Source: Dyadobacter alkalitolerans DSM 23607 | Lineage (GTDB): Bacteria > Bacteroidota > Bacteroidia > Cytophagales > Spirosomataceae | DNA: 64,000 nucleotides | Assembly: GCF_000428845.1 (NCBI RefSeq) | Contig: NZ_AUAS01000001.1 | Coordinates: 186,001 to 250,000 of the forward strand | Direction of reading: 5' to 3' | In this document: positions 44,899 to 53,984 of the stretch, piece by piece | How the letters are laid out: every line of letters starts with the position of its first letter | Position numbering within the stretch: the stretch's first letter is position 1 | Notes under the pieces: model-generated | Told to the model about the DNA's origin: nothing | Database searches by the model: none | The model's input: the letters and a program-made list of their open reading frames with translations, nothing else | Made by a program: the position numbers and the translations under genes

Positions 44899-47097
44899 TT
44901 ACAAAACCAGCATGCCACCGGCGCGAAGCTGCGTCCAGGTCATGGAAATCATAAAATCCTCGAAGCTGCCCAATCCGGCGGCTTCGAAATCATTTCTTAA
45001 TCGCTCCAATGGGTAAGCTTCGGCATTGGAAGACAGTAGATTAGGCATCATTTGAACCAGCCACTCTCCTATCGGCACATCGGCTTCTACCGCCCATTCT
45101 TTTTTCTTATTATAAAAAATCAATTCAGCAATCTCGTAAACCTTTTTGCCTTTTTTCTCTTCAAAAACAGACATTTCAGGCAGGCTTCCCAGCCAGGTAA
45201 CCACTGCATTCGGCCTGTTTGCCAGGTCAGGCAGCTCACTAATGCTTTTTTCAATGTAATTAGGCGGAATTGAAGTGGGCGGCACTTTGAAATCGAACCA
45301 TCGGGAATGTGGAAAATCGAGGCAGACGCCGTGCATATAATTGAACAGCGATTTCCGCAAACCCTCGCCAAACAAATCGTGGTTCGCGCCCGAAGGGTCA
45401 TCGTGTTCCAGATCATTATTCGCAAAATCGCCAACATTCGGCCCGATCCGCATCACATCAAAGGCCTCCGGATGCAGACCGACAGGACTATGCGCCGTCA
45501 TCGCAAACCGATGCCAAAAGCCCGATTGTACAATGCCCGCCTGAAACAACTGCCGCACCATTTCCAGCGAATCAATCGTTTCCTGGGCCGTTTGCGTAGG
45601 GAAACCATACATTAAGTATGCATGCACCATAATCCCCGCCTGCGTAAACGCATCCGCCACGCGGGCAACCTGCGCAACGGTAACGCCCTTCTTCATTCGC
45701 TCCAAAAGCCGGTCAGAAGCCACTTCAAGCCCGCCGGAAATGGCAATGCAGCCCGATGCTTTTAATAGTAAACAGAGATCGTGGGTGAAGTTCTTTTCGA
45801 AGCGAATGTTTGTCCACCAGACAACTGTTAGTTTCCTTCTGATAATCTCCAAAGCCAGATCCCGCAGCAATGCCGGCGGCGCGGCTTCGTCCACAAAATG
45901 AAAGCCATTCTGCTGCGTTTGCGCAATGATTTCTTCAATCCGATCGCAGAGCAAAGCTGCCGTCATCGGTTCATAACGTCTGATGTAATCGAGTGAAATG
46001 TCGCAAAACGAGCATTTGCCCCAGTAACAACCATGCGCCAATGTAAGCTTGTTCCAGCGCCCATCGCTCCAAAGTCGGTGCATGGGATTCACAATTTCAA
46101 TCACCGACAAGTAATCGTGCAAGGGCAAATCGCTATAATCCGGCGTTCCCGTATCGCGCTGCGGCACATCCTTTTCCTTCGCGCCATTGTGATAAACGAC
46201 CACACCATCGACGCGCGAATAAACACGTTTCAGCTGCGAAATTTCCCTTTTGCCATCCAGATATTCCAACAGCGAAAGCAAAGGCGCTTCGCCATCATCC
46301 AGACAAATAAAATCAATGTAGTTAAAAACGCGAGGCTCTTTCAATGTGCGCAGTTCCGTGTTAGGAAAGCCACCGCCCATGACAATTTTAATGTTGGGAT
46401 AATGCTTTTTTAAATATTGACCGCATTTAAAGCCACCATATAAGTTTCCCGGAAAAGGCACAGAAATGCAGACAATCTCAGGCTGGTATTTTTGTATTTT
46501 CCGTTCCAAAACATTGGTTAAGGTCCTGGACAATAACGTATCCGGCGATTCCAATGCCGCTTCCATTTCATCAAAGCTCGTTGCAGACCTGCCTAACCGC
46601 TCTGCATAACGGCTGAAACCAAAATGCGGATCAACAGCTTCCTGGATCAGATCACCGAGATCTTCCAGATATAACGTTGCAAAATGCCGCGCTTTATCAT
46701 GGATTCCCATCGTCCCGAATGCCCAATCCATATCCTCCAATTGCTGAAAACGGCCGGCTTCCGGCAAGTAACTGCGGTCACAAATGCTGTGAGCTAATGT
46801 TGGGTTTTGGTTTTTGAGGAAGCGGATGACAGGATCAATGGTCGTGATATAGTCATCTTTCAGCGAATAAATCCGGAAACTATTCTCCGTAAGCGCTATG
46901 TCCGAATCATCCAGTTGCGCAAAAAGCGTCTTTAACCCCTTCGAAGAAAACAACTCCAAAATCACATCAATCCCCAGATCCGCCTGATACGACTCCCTAC
47001 CCAAAGTGTTCAAAAACCCTTTCAGATAAGCCGTAGCCGGATAAGGCGTATTCAACTGCGTAAATGGCGGCGTGACAAAAAGCGTTTTCTGCTGCAA
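44899..47097 (-). CDS. Cobalamin-type radical SAM protein, CX4CX2C variant
   Basis: A 732-aa enzyme with a B12-binding-like Rossmann region (about 200-285, IVCISVPFPGNLYGG ... VMGGGFPN; no DxHxxG motif seen) and a radical SAM domain. The [4Fe-4S] Cys are C357, C362 and C365 (HGCYWGKCSFCD), spaced CX4CX2C rather than CX3CX2C. SAM-binding GGLEVAS and the YLMYGFPTQT motif are present. A C-terminal extension of about 180 residues follows. The start is TTG at 47097, supported by a -7 box 26 bp upstream. Reaction and substrate are unknown; methylation or rearrangement chemistry is typical of the class. Confidence 0.88.
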   Translation of the reverse strand: MQQKTLFVTPPFTQLNTPYPATAYLKGFLNTLGRESYQADLGIDVILELFSSKGLKTLFAQLDDSDIALTENSFRIYSLKDDYITTIDPVIRFLKNQNPTLAHSICDRSYLPEAGRFQQLEDMDWAFGTMGIHDKARHFATLYLEDLGDLIQEAVDPHFGFSRYAERLGRSATSFDEMEAALESPDTLLSRTLTNVLERKIQKYQPEIVCISVPFPGNLYGGFKCGQYLKKHYPNIKIVMGGGFPNTELRTLKEPRVFNYIDFICLDDGEAPLLSLLEYLDGKREISQLKRVYSRVDGVVVYHNGAKEKDVPQRDTGTPDYSDLPLHDYLSVIEIVNPMHRLWSDGRWNKLTLAHGCYWGKCSFCDISLDYIRRYEPMTAALLCDRIEEIIAQTQQNGFHFVDEAAPPALLRDLALEIIRRKLTVVWWTNIRFEKNFTHDLCLLLKASGCIAISGGLEVASDRLLERMKKGVTVAQVARVADAFTQAGIMVHAYLMYGFPTQTAQETIDSLEMVRQLFQAGIVQSGFWHRFAMTAHSPVGLHPEAFDVMRIGPNVGDFANNDLEHDDPSGANHDLFGEGLRKSLFNYMHGVCLDFPHSRWFDFKVPPTSIPPNYIEKSISELPDLANRPNAVVTWLGSLPEMSVFEEKKGKKVYEIAELIFYNKKKEWAVEADVPIGEWLVQMMPNLLSSNAEAYPLERLRNDFEAAGLGSFEDFMISMTWTQLRAGGMLVL

Positions 47098-47122
47098 GGT
47101 GACTTTTAGTTATTAAGCGGTG

Positions 47123-47130
47123 CAAAGGTA
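47123..47130 (-). promoter_or_regulatory. -7 promoter box of the radical SAM gene
   Basis: On the minus strand TACCTTTG matches the Bacteroidota -7 element TAnnTTTG exactly. The predicted transcript begins near 47116, about 20 nt before the TTG start. No clear -33 element at normal spacing. Confidence 0.4.
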
Positions 47131-47219
47131 CGACGCTAAGACAAAAAGATCATTAACAATTTATAGCCCGATTCGCCGGGATTCTAGTATCTTAAACGTC
47201 TCAACCATTACTTTTCCAC

Positions 47220-48623
47220 ATGCCCGGCGTCCTATTACGATCCTTTTTGAAGATTACTTTTCTGTTCATTTTCTCGGTTTTAAGCCCGACCCTTTACGCC
47301 CAGAAAAGCAAAACATACCCTCCATCCCCTTTTCCTGACCGTGTTATCCTGGGCTATAAAGGTGCCCCGGCGACTTCGCAGGCTGTGAACTGGCGGACGG
47401 ATTCGACGGTTGCGAAGGGGATTGCGGCGATTCATGAGGCGGATCCTTCACCGGATTTTGTGCCTAATGCAAAGATTGTGAATGCGTTGACGCAGGCAGT
47501 TAAGTTGGATGGAAAGCTCGTGCATTATCATGAGGTGAATTTTACGGATTTGAAGCCTTCTACGCAATATGTTTACCGCGTTGGCGATGGGGAGAATTGG
47601 AGTGAATGGTTTCATTTTACGACGGCTTCTAATAAAAATGAGCCAGTTTCATTCCTTTATTTTGGAGACGCACAAACGGAAGTGCGCTCGCTATGGTCAC
47701 GGGCCATTCGCGGGGCTTATTCAACATTGCCGAAAGCGGATTTCATGATCCATGCGGGCGATTTGATCAACCGCTCCAATGAAGATCACGAGTGGGGCGA
47801 GTGGTTTGAGGCGGGCGGCTGGATCAATGGCATGATCCCGAATCTTTCGACGCCCGGGAATCATGAATATTTTAAGGATACAGATCATGATTTAAAAGTT
47901 TCCAAGCATTGGCGTCCGCAATTTGCCTTGCCCGAAAACGGGCCGGAAGGAATGATCGAAACTGCATATTATATTGATTATCAAAATAACAGATTCATTT
48001 TCCTTAACTCCGAAGAAGCTGATAACAGCATCCGCGCGATGAACCGGCAAGCGGAATGGTTCGAGGAAGTTGTAAAAACCAATCCAAACCGCTGGACCGT
48101 TGTTGTACACCACCATCCCGTTTATTCCACCAAACAAGGCCGCAGCAACGACCGCTGGCGCAGGAAAATGGAGCCGCTTTACAAGAAATACAATGTCGAT
48201 ATCGTGCTGCAAGGGCACGATCACAGTTATGGCCGTGGCCTGAATATGCCTGTTGGCGAAAGCCGCCAAACGCCGGATGGACCGATTTACGTCGTTTCCG
48301 TGAGCGGGCCGAAAATGTACGACATTGGTTTGCAGGACTGGATGGACCGCGCGGCTTCCAACACGCAATTGTATCAGGTGATCACCATCGATTCGGCCAA
48401 ATTGGCCTTTAAAGCATTCACTGTCAATGGCGATCTGTACGATTCATTTGAGCTTAATAAAGATGATAAGGGCAAAAATTCGCTCGTGGAATTAGAAGGC
48501 ACATTGCAAATGAAGGAAAGACTAGAACTGCCGGAGCGTTATATGAAGACATTCAAAGAGGCTGATCTGAAGCATTATAACGAGCGCTTCCAGGAATACA
48601 AAAAGAGAAAGGCATTGAAGTAA
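47220..48623 (+). CDS. Purple-acid-phosphatase-like metallophosphoesterase
   Basis: An exported 467-aa phosphoesterase. A signal peptide (about 1-27, TLYAQ) leads to an N-terminal fibronectin-III-like domain (about 40-140, VNWRTDSTVAKG ... TQYVYRVGDG) as in purple acid phosphatases, then the dimetal core: YFGDAQ, HAGDLIN, GNHEYF, VVHHHPVY and GHDHSYGR. It should release phosphate from esters in the periplasm or outside. It is monocistronic and convergent with ThuA. Confidence 0.92.
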   Translation: MPGVLLRSFLKITFLFIFSVLSPTLYAQKSKTYPPSPFPDRVILGYKGAPATSQAVNWRTDSTVAKGIAAIHEADPSPDFVPNAKIVNALTQAVKLDGKLVHYHEVNFTDLKPSTQYVYRVGDGENWSEWFHFTTASNKNEPVSFLYFGDAQTEVRSLWSRAIRGAYSTLPKADFMIHAGDLINRSNEDHEWGEWFEAGGWINGMIPNLSTPGNHEYFKDTDHDLKVSKHWRPQFALPENGPEGMIETAYYIDYQNNRFIFLNSEEADNSIRAMNRQAEWFEEVVKTNPNRWTVVVHHHPVYSTKQGRSNDRWRRKMEPLYKKYNVDIVLQGHDHSYGRGLNMPVGESRQTPDGPIYVVSVSGPKMYDIGLQDWMDRAASNTQLYQVITIDSAKLAFKAFTVNGDLYDSFELNKDDKGKNSLVELEGTLQMKERLELPERYMKTFKEADLKHYNERFQEYKKRKALK

Positions 48624-48664
48624 GAGATCGGCATTTTGATGTATGGAAACCGGAAATGTTAAAC

Positions 48665-49444
48665 CTATTTTTCGACAGCCCAGAAAATGGCATTCTTGAA
48701 AATAGTTTTATAAACATCACTTTCAAACAAAACCGGCGAATGTCCCATGAAGATGTAAACATTCTTTGCCTTCATCTTGGAATTAGACCAAATGACCGGA
48801 TGGTCGCCCATTTTGACCTTTGAATCAGGCGAATAGGTGGATTCATCAACGCTCGCGAGCACATCCACATTAGGCCGCGGGCTTTTGTCATAAATGTACC
48901 ATTCCTCTTTTTTGACCAAAAAAGAAGCCGGAACGCCTTTCATTATGGGATGATCGCTCTCTTCCACTTTCACAGTTGCGGCAGCGAAGTCGGCAATGTA
49001 ATTTTTGTAACGAATGCCACCCATAAACTCCGCAAACCATGGCCAGATCTTGTAACCGTCAAACTCGCCTAGCAATGTCGCATGGTGAAAGCCGATCCAG
49101 CCGCCTTTTCCTTCATTGATGTATTTTTCAAATGCCGCAGAAGCTTTCGGTTTCCAGGCATAAGGAACATAATCAAGCTGAATAATTAGTTGGTAATCAG
49201 CAAGATAAGCCTCGTTGATAGGATCTGTTTTATCAATGTAATCAATGGAAAAGTTCTCTCTCGCTGCCAATGAATCCAGCCAGATCCGAGCACGTTTCGA
49301 ATATTCAATGTGATGTCCACCTGGCTCGGCCATTGCTAAAACGTTGAATTGCGGCTTTTTCGTTTGTGCAAAAGCTGCCGTTGATGCGACGAAAAGCAGG
49401 CACGCGAGCAGATATGCGAGAAATTTCCCGTCGAAGATTTTCAT
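48665..49444 (-). CDS. ThuA-domain protein
   Basis: A 259-aa exported protein of the ThuA (trehalose-utilisation) superfamily, with a class-I glutamine-amidotransferase-like fold. A signal peptide ends near residue 27 (AAFAQ). The motifs EPGGHHIEYSKRA, GGWIGFHHAT and ESDHPIMKGVP are typical. ATG at 49444 is preferred to a TTG eight codons earlier. It lies 34 bp after the CocE-type hydrolase on the same strand and is probably co-transcribed. Many Bacteroidota ThuA proteins are linked to sugar-degrading loci, but no such genes are adjacent. Confidence 0.9.
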   Translation of the reverse strand: MKIFDGKFLAYLLACLLFVASTAAFAQTKKPQFNVLAMAEPGGHHIEYSKRARIWLDSLAARENFSIDYIDKTDPINEAYLADYQLIIQLDYVPYAWKPKASAAFEKYINEGKGGWIGFHHATLLGEFDGYKIWPWFAEFMGGIRYKNYIADFAAATVKVEESDHPIMKGVPASFLVKKEEWYIYDKSPRPNVDVLASVDESTYSPDSKVKMGDHPVIWSNSKMKAKNVYIFMGHSPVLFESDVYKTIFKNAIFWAVEK

Positions 49445-49478
49445 GATTTTCAGGTGTTTGGGAATCAAAAAACCGTCC

Positions 49479-51353
49479 TTATTTCATGACGGGTAATGTG
49501 ATGCTGCTGCTGTGTTGTGCGTTATGGTGAATCGTAATTTTCGATTTTTGAAAATCCGACTCATTGGCTTCGAAAATGTTCAGGAATTTCTGTGGGTTCC
49601 TGTCTACCAGCGGAAACCAGCTGCTCTGGATCTGCACCATAATGCGGTGGCCTTTTTTGAATGTATGCGCCGTTTCGTTGAGCTTCACCGTCACTTTTTC
49701 CACTTTGTTTTTTGTAAATGGCTCGGGTTTCGAAAAGCTGTTACGGAATTTTCCACGAAGCACTTCTGCCCGCACCATTTGCTGGTAACCGGTCATATCG
49801 AGCGCCTTATCACCCTCTTTCACACCAGGAACCGAAGTGTTGGCAGGCCATACATCAATCACTTTTACAATAAAATCCGCATCAGAGCCAGTTGTCGAAA
49901 CCATTAAATTGGCAATGATCTCGCCGGTTAATGTCACATCTGTTGTCAAAGAATCTGTTTGAAAGCTAAGCACGTCCGGCCGTTTGGAGGCAAATCGCTG
50001 ATCTTCGGCCATGTATGCATTGTTCCTGCGGCTGCCTGTTACGCTTGTGTAAGGAACCGGGTTGGCAGGATCGCTCTCATACGCCGTTTCACCTTTTTTT
50101 GCATTTGGCTTAGCTATTGATAATGAACCATTTGCATTAAAATAATAAGGCGTAGGCTGACTATTCTTCGGTGGCCAGACATCATAATTTTTCCATTGAT
50201 TAGAACCCGTTTCGTAAACCGTCACCTCGGGCTGATCAAAGCTGCCTTTTCCTTTGAGATAAAAATTGAAAAATTTCGTCTCGATCTCTTCCTGAAAATA
50301 CTTATTCAAATCGCCGCCAAAATCATATTGCGCAAACGACTTCCATTGCGGCGCAGCCCAACCGCGATGCGTCCAGGGCCCCATAACAAGGCGATTATTG
50401 TTGCCCGGCGTCTGCTTTTCGATGGCCGCATAAGTCTTCAAAGCACCATATAAATCCTCCGCATCAAACCAGCCGCCAACGACCAGCACAGCAGGTTTGA
50501 TGTTTTTCAAATGCTTCTTAATGTTCCTGCTTTCCCAAAATTCGTCATAAACCGGGTGGGCCACTGTCTGTCTCCAAATGCTGTTGGGATCTGAAAAATA
50601 AGCGTCCGTATTCGCTTTTTTCAACGGACCGAAGTCTAGAAAATATTTGTAAGCATCCTTATATTCTGCATTGAAAAACGACTTGTAATTTTCACCATCC
50701 GCGCTTTTTGGGCCGTCAAAGCCGCTATAAAAACCGAAGTTATCCATCAGGAAAAATGCGCCATTGTGATAGCAGTCATCGCCGATAAACTCATCAGACA
50801 TAGGCGCTTGCGGAGAAACGGCTTTCAATGCAGGGTGCGCATCGGGTAAGGCTGCAGAGGAATAAAACCCGGGGAACGAAATGCCTGATTGACCCACCTT
50901 ACCATTATTTTTGGTGTTTTTCAACAGCCATTCAATCGTGTCATATGTGTCGCTCGACTCGTCAACATCCTTATTGCCCGATTTCTTTTCAATAGCAGGC
51001 GTCATTTCCCGGAAGGTGCCTTCGCTTTTGTAACGGCCACGCGCATCCTGGTACACGAAAATGTATTTTTCACGCATTAGATAAACGTTCGGGCCAAGGC
51101 TGCGGCGATATTTATTCACGCCATAAGGCCGCACCGAATAAGGCGTCCGCTGCATGAGAATCGGGTAAGTCTGGGACGAATCTTTGGGTGCATAAATAGC
51201 CGTGAAAAGCTTCACGCCATCACGCATGGTGATGTATTGCTCGGTTTTAATGTAATTTTCCCGGATCCAATTTGTATCGGGAGCCGCTTGATTTTGAGCC
51301 TGACAAATGCAGGTGGAAAGCAGCAAAATGAGCAACAGAAAACGTTTATGCAT
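49479..51353 (-). CDS. CocE/NonD-family hydrolase (S15-type)
   Basis: A 624-aa exported alpha/beta hydrolase of the X-Pro dipeptidyl-peptidase/cocaine-esterase family, likely an acyl- or aminoacyl-ester/peptide hydrolase. A signal peptide ends near residue 20 (CQAQ). The nucleophile is S156 in GQSGISFPG; the Asp of GWFDAEDLYG and the His of GPWTHRGW complete the triad. The C-terminal jelly-roll domain (about 400-624) is present. It is first in a two-gene unit with ThuA. Confidence 0.92.
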   Translation of the reverse strand: MHKRFLLLILLLSTCICQAQNQAAPDTNWIRENYIKTEQYITMRDGVKLFTAIYAPKDSSQTYPILMQRTPYSVRPYGVNKYRRSLGPNVYLMREKYIFVYQDARGRYKSEGTFREMTPAIEKKSGNKDVDESSDTYDTIEWLLKNTKNNGKVGQSGISFPGFYSSAALPDAHPALKAVSPQAPMSDEFIGDDCYHNGAFFLMDNFGFYSGFDGPKSADGENYKSFFNAEYKDAYKYFLDFGPLKKANTDAYFSDPNSIWRQTVAHPVYDEFWESRNIKKHLKNIKPAVLVVGGWFDAEDLYGALKTYAAIEKQTPGNNNRLVMGPWTHRGWAAPQWKSFAQYDFGGDLNKYFQEEIETKFFNFYLKGKGSFDQPEVTVYETGSNQWKNYDVWPPKNSQPTPYYFNANGSLSIAKPNAKKGETAYESDPANPVPYTSVTGSRRNNAYMAEDQRFASKRPDVLSFQTDSLTTDVTLTGEIIANLMVSTTGSDADFIVKVIDVWPANTSVPGVKEGDKALDMTGYQQMVRAEVLRGKFRNSFSKPEPFTKNKVEKVTVKLNETAHTFKKGHRIMVQIQSSWFPLVDRNPQKFLNIFEANESDFQKSKITIHHNAQHSSSITLPVMK

Positions 51354-51457
51354 GGCTGGCTGTTAACGATGAAAATATACTGACCAAAAATACAGAAGAA
51401 AGTGCTTGTCAAACATAAAACTTTTTACCTTCCCGTTTTTTTCCATTTCCCCCGTCG

Positions 51458-52591
51458 ATGATCCGAATTCTTAAAAAATCCCTTATGATATTATTTATTT
51501 TGCTGGCGTTGCTGGTCTTTGCCGGTTACATTTTTATGGAGCGGCCGCAGTTTGGCAGACAACCCTCCGGAGCGCGCTTGGAGCTGATCAAAAAGTCCCC
51601 GAATTACAAGGATGGCAAGTTTCAAAATGAGAGTTACACGCCTGATTTGGCCGAAGGTTCCAGTTATTCCAAAGTGCTCATAAAGTTCTTTTTTGGCAAA
51701 AGCAAATACAACATTCCGGGCGCAACCATTCCTTCCCAAAAGACTGATTTACTGCATTTAGACCCAAGTGAGAACGTCTTAGTATGGTTTGGACATTCTT
51801 CCTACTTCATGCAAATTGATGGGAAAACATTCCTCGTCGATCCCGTTTTTAGCGGCAGCGCCTCCCCCGTCCATTTCACAACGCCCAGCTTTAAAGGCAG
51901 CGATGTGTATGATGTTGAGGATTTCCCGAATATTGATTACCTGATGATTTCGCACGATCACTGGGACCATTTGGATTACCCGACCATTTTAAAACTGAAA
52001 GCCAAGGTTAAAACCGTCATCACAGGTCTCGGCACAGGCGAACATTTCGAGCGGTGGGGTTATAAAACAAGCATGCTGATTGAAAAGGACTGGGACCAGG
52101 GCGCTGATCTGGGCGGCGGGTTCCGGGTTGACATTACGCCGGGAAGGCACTTTTCAGGCCGCGGCCTGAGCCGTAACAAGGCACTTTGGGTCTCATTTGT
52201 ACTGCAAACCCCAACCATGAAAATCTTCATTGGCGGCGACTCCGGTTATGACCAGCATTTCAAAAGAATCGGCGAAAAATTCGGCCCGTTCGATCTCGCC
52301 ATACTGGAATGCGGCCAATATAACGAAGCCTGGAAATACATCCACATGATGCCCGAAGAAACCGTAACGGCAGCGCAGGAGCTGAAAGCAACCAAACTAA
52401 TGCCCGTCCACTGGTCCAAATTTTCCCTCGCCCTCCACGACTGGAACGAACCCATCCAAAGAGCCACCACCGAAGCCAAAAAACAAAACATGCCGCTGGT
52501 AACGCCCATGATCGGACAGAAAGTGAACTTGAAAGGCGATAATGTATTTACGGAATGGTGGAAACAAGCCGCGCTGCAGCCGGAGGATTAA
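51458..52591 (+). CDS. Membrane-anchored MBL-fold hydrolase (UlaG/NAPE-PLD-like)
   Basis: A 377-aa metallo-beta-lactamase-fold protein with one N-terminal membrane helix (about 8-28). The metal motif SHDHWDHLDY (HxHxDH), the later GRHFSGRG, GGDSGYD and the final MPVHWSKFSL His fit the branch that includes NAPE-PLD and UlaG. The catalytic domain should face the periplasm. It is divergent from the CocE-type gene. The substrate is unknown; phospholipid-like phosphodiesters are possible by family. Confidence 0.9.
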   Translation: MIRILKKSLMILFILLALLVFAGYIFMERPQFGRQPSGARLELIKKSPNYKDGKFQNESYTPDLAEGSSYSKVLIKFFFGKSKYNIPGATIPSQKTDLLHLDPSENVLVWFGHSSYFMQIDGKTFLVDPVFSGSASPVHFTTPSFKGSDVYDVEDFPNIDYLMISHDHWDHLDYPTILKLKAKVKTVITGLGTGEHFERWGYKTSMLIEKDWDQGADLGGGFRVDITPGRHFSGRGLSRNKALWVSFVLQTPTMKIFIGGDSGYDQHFKRIGEKFGPFDLAILECGQYNEAWKYIHMMPEETVTAAQELKATKLMPVHWSKFSLALHDWNEPIQRATTEAKKQNMPLVTPMIGQKVNLKGDNVFTEWWKQAALQPED

Positions 52592-52674
52592 TCAGCTCTG
52601 CCGCAGGGACATTAGAGTTGTTAATGTTATGGGATGTTTTGAAATTGAGTTTCTGTACGTAAACACTTGGAATT

Positions 52675-52857
52675 ATGACACAGGAATTGGTTGATAAGGT
52701 TAGGGCTTATGTGAAGGCAAGGCGGGAGGAAATTGATAATTCTCCTGATCCCAGGCAAGCATCGATTGACCATCTAAAAGAAATTGGTTATCTGGATGAG
52801 AATGGGGAAGTGGCAGAACATTATCGGGGCGGGTTGCCGGAAAATTTCGAGAGGTAA
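52675..52857 (+). CDS. Small hypothetical protein
   Basis: A 60-aa acidic protein that I do not recognise; it appears helical in the first half and has no membrane segment or Cys. Its stop (52855-52857) directly abuts the stop of hicB on the other strand. It follows the MBL gene by 83 bp on the same strand. It may be an independent gene of the accessory patch before tRNA-Glu; evidence is only an intact ORF with ATG and plausible composition. Confidence 0.6.
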   Translation: MTQELVDKVRAYVKARREEIDNSPDPRQASIDHLKEIGYLDENGEVAEHYRGGLPENFER

Positions 52858-53265
52858 TCAAGCCAGAACAACTTCTTTCAACTTCTCACCCAGATCATGA
52901 ATAGCATCTTCTAACTTTTTTGCTTGCTGTTCAGAAGGGAATTTTGTTCCTGCGACATAGTGTCTTACTAACGATGGATTAAGGCCGGCTCGCTTTGCTA
53001 ATCCACCAACTTTGATGTCATCAAACAATTCAAAAAACGCACTCAAATCGTAGGCATAATCGAATGTAAAATCGGACTTCTTAAGATTTTGCCAATCGGC
53101 ATTTGATTTGCCTTCGTGTTGAATAAAGTCTTCCAGTAGATCTCTCAGATTGTCGGTAATCTCATCCATTGTGCTTCCGCTAGTTACAGGCAAATAGTTT
53201 GGCACATTCTCTATGCGTCCCCATAATTCATTATCGCCTTTTTCTATGATGATTGTCAGTTTCAT
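52858..53265 (-). CDS. hicB: HicB-family antitoxin
   Basis: Antitoxin of 135 aa. The N-terminal half (1-65) has the HicB RNase-H-like fold pattern (LTIIIEKGDNELWGRIEN ... TMDEITDNLRDLLEDF), and the C-terminal half is a helix-turn-helix (AKRAGLNPSLVRHYVAGTKFPSEQQAKKL) that should bind its own promoter. It starts 7 bp after the hicA stop. It neutralises HicA and probably represses the operon at the 28-bp palindrome upstream of hicA (inference). Confidence 0.92.
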   Translation of the reverse strand: MKLTIIIEKGDNELWGRIENVPNYLPVTSGSTMDEITDNLRDLLEDFIQHEGKSNADWQNLKKSDFTFDYAYDLSAFFELFDDIKVGGLAKRAGLNPSLVRHYVAGTKFPSEQQAKKLEDAIHDLGEKLKEVVLA

Positions 53266-53272
53266 GTTTCGA

Positions 53273-53458
53273 TTATTTGAGGCCAGCTTGTTTCAAAATT
53301 TTCTTTAAGGTTCCAATTGGGATATCCTTGTGCCCGTGAAAAGCAACAGGAATTGTTTCGTCACTGTCTGGATGCTTAAAAATTCGATGACTTCCGCGGC
53401 TTCTGACTTCCATCCATCCACGCTGTTCCGGGAGGCGGATCAATTCCTTTGCATCCAT
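53273..53458 (-). CDS. hicA: HicA-family mRNA interferase toxin
   Basis: A 61-aa toxin of the dsRBD-like HicA fold that cleaves mRNA and arrests growth. The catalytic His lies in RSRGSHRIFKHP, and the family end GTLKKILKQAGL is present, so the toxin looks intact. ATG at 53458 lies 19 bp from the nearest arm of a 28-bp palindrome. Toxin-first order with hicB directly downstream is normal for hicAB. Confidence 0.93.
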   Translation of the reverse strand: MDAKELIRLPEQRGWMEVRSRGSHRIFKHPDSDETIPVAFHGHKDIPIGTLKKILKQAGLK

Positions 53459-53477
53459 TGTATAGTGTGTTAAAAAA

Positions 53478-53505
53478 ACAAAGGTCGCAAATTTGCGACC
53501 TTTGT
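53478..53505. promoter_or_regulatory. 28-bp perfect palindrome upstream of hicA (operator/terminator)
   Basis: The arms 53478-53491 and 53492-53505 are exact reverse complements with core GGTCGCAAATTTGCGACC. On the minus strand the hairpin is followed by a U run (A run 53472-53478), so it can end the XRE transcript whose stop is 28 bp upstream. It also lies immediately before hicA and is a good candidate for the HicB operator. Both roles are inferred. Confidence 0.7.
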
Positions 53506-53532
53506 CAAATATCTTGAACGTTTTTATTGCAC

Positions 53533-53886
53533 TTAGAGATTTATCCGTAATTCTTCAACCTCCTTCTCCAACTCCCGAATCCGATCCTCCTGCCGCAGAG
53601 CCTTCCGCTGCAATTCGATGAACTCGTCTTTGGTGATTGTTATTTGATCATTTGTATTTGATTGCTTCAAAAAGACTGGTTCTTCCCCCCCTTCGCCCAG
53701 CAAAAGCCAATATGGGCTAACCTCAAAAATTGCTACGATCTGACTGATCGCATCTGCGGTAAAATTACCACTTCCCTTTTCAAGCCTGTTATAAGTCGCT
53801 TGTGAAACACCTATTTTCTTTGCGAATTGAGTTTCGCTAAGGTTTAAGTTTTCGCGTAGCTTTTTAATTCTTACTATTTCGAACAT
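53533..53886 (-). CDS. XRE-family transcriptional regulator
   Basis: A 117-aa DNA-binding protein. The Cro/CI-type helix-turn-helix is at about 8-62 (SETQFAKKIGVSQATYNRLEKG), and a C-terminal charged coiled coil (about 88-117, RQEDRIRELEKEVEELRI) should dimerise it. It is divergent from the small gene at 53985, and the shared 98-bp region holds a strong promoter for that gene overlapped by a short dyad, as in repressor-target pairs. It is upstream of hicAB on the same strand, separated by a palindromic terminator. Confidence 0.9.
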   Translation of the reverse strand: MFEIVRIKKLRENLNLSETQFAKKIGVSQATYNRLEKGSGNFTADAISQIVAIFEVSPYWLLLGEGGEEPVFLKQSNTNDQITITKDEFIELQRKALRQEDRIRELEKEVEELRINL

Positions 53887-53887
53887 T

Positions 53888-53895
53888 CAAAAATA
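53888..53895 (-). promoter_or_regulatory. -7-like box abutting the XRE start codon
   Basis: Minus-strand TATTTTTG fits TAnnTTTG exactly but ends only one base before the ATG at 53886. A start so close would give a leaderless or internal start, so either translation begins without a leader or the match is accidental. Confidence 0.25.
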
Positions 53896-53918
53896 CGAAT
53901 CAATTAAACTTAAAATGA

Positions 53919-53948
53919 TTTGAAATAAATCAAAATGAGTTATATTTG
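53919..53948 (+). promoter_or_regulatory. Bacteroidota-type promoter with overlapping dyad
   Basis: TTTG (53919-53922), an 18-nt spacer and TATATTTG (53941-53948) match the -33/-7 consensus of Bacteroidota. It should drive the gene at 53985 from about 53955. The dyad GATTT-N5-AAATC (53917-53931) covers the -33 element and is a plausible site for the divergent XRE repressor. Confidence 0.6.
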
Positions 53949-53984
53949 TAAATCAAGACCTGTTAAACGCAAATTACACATATT

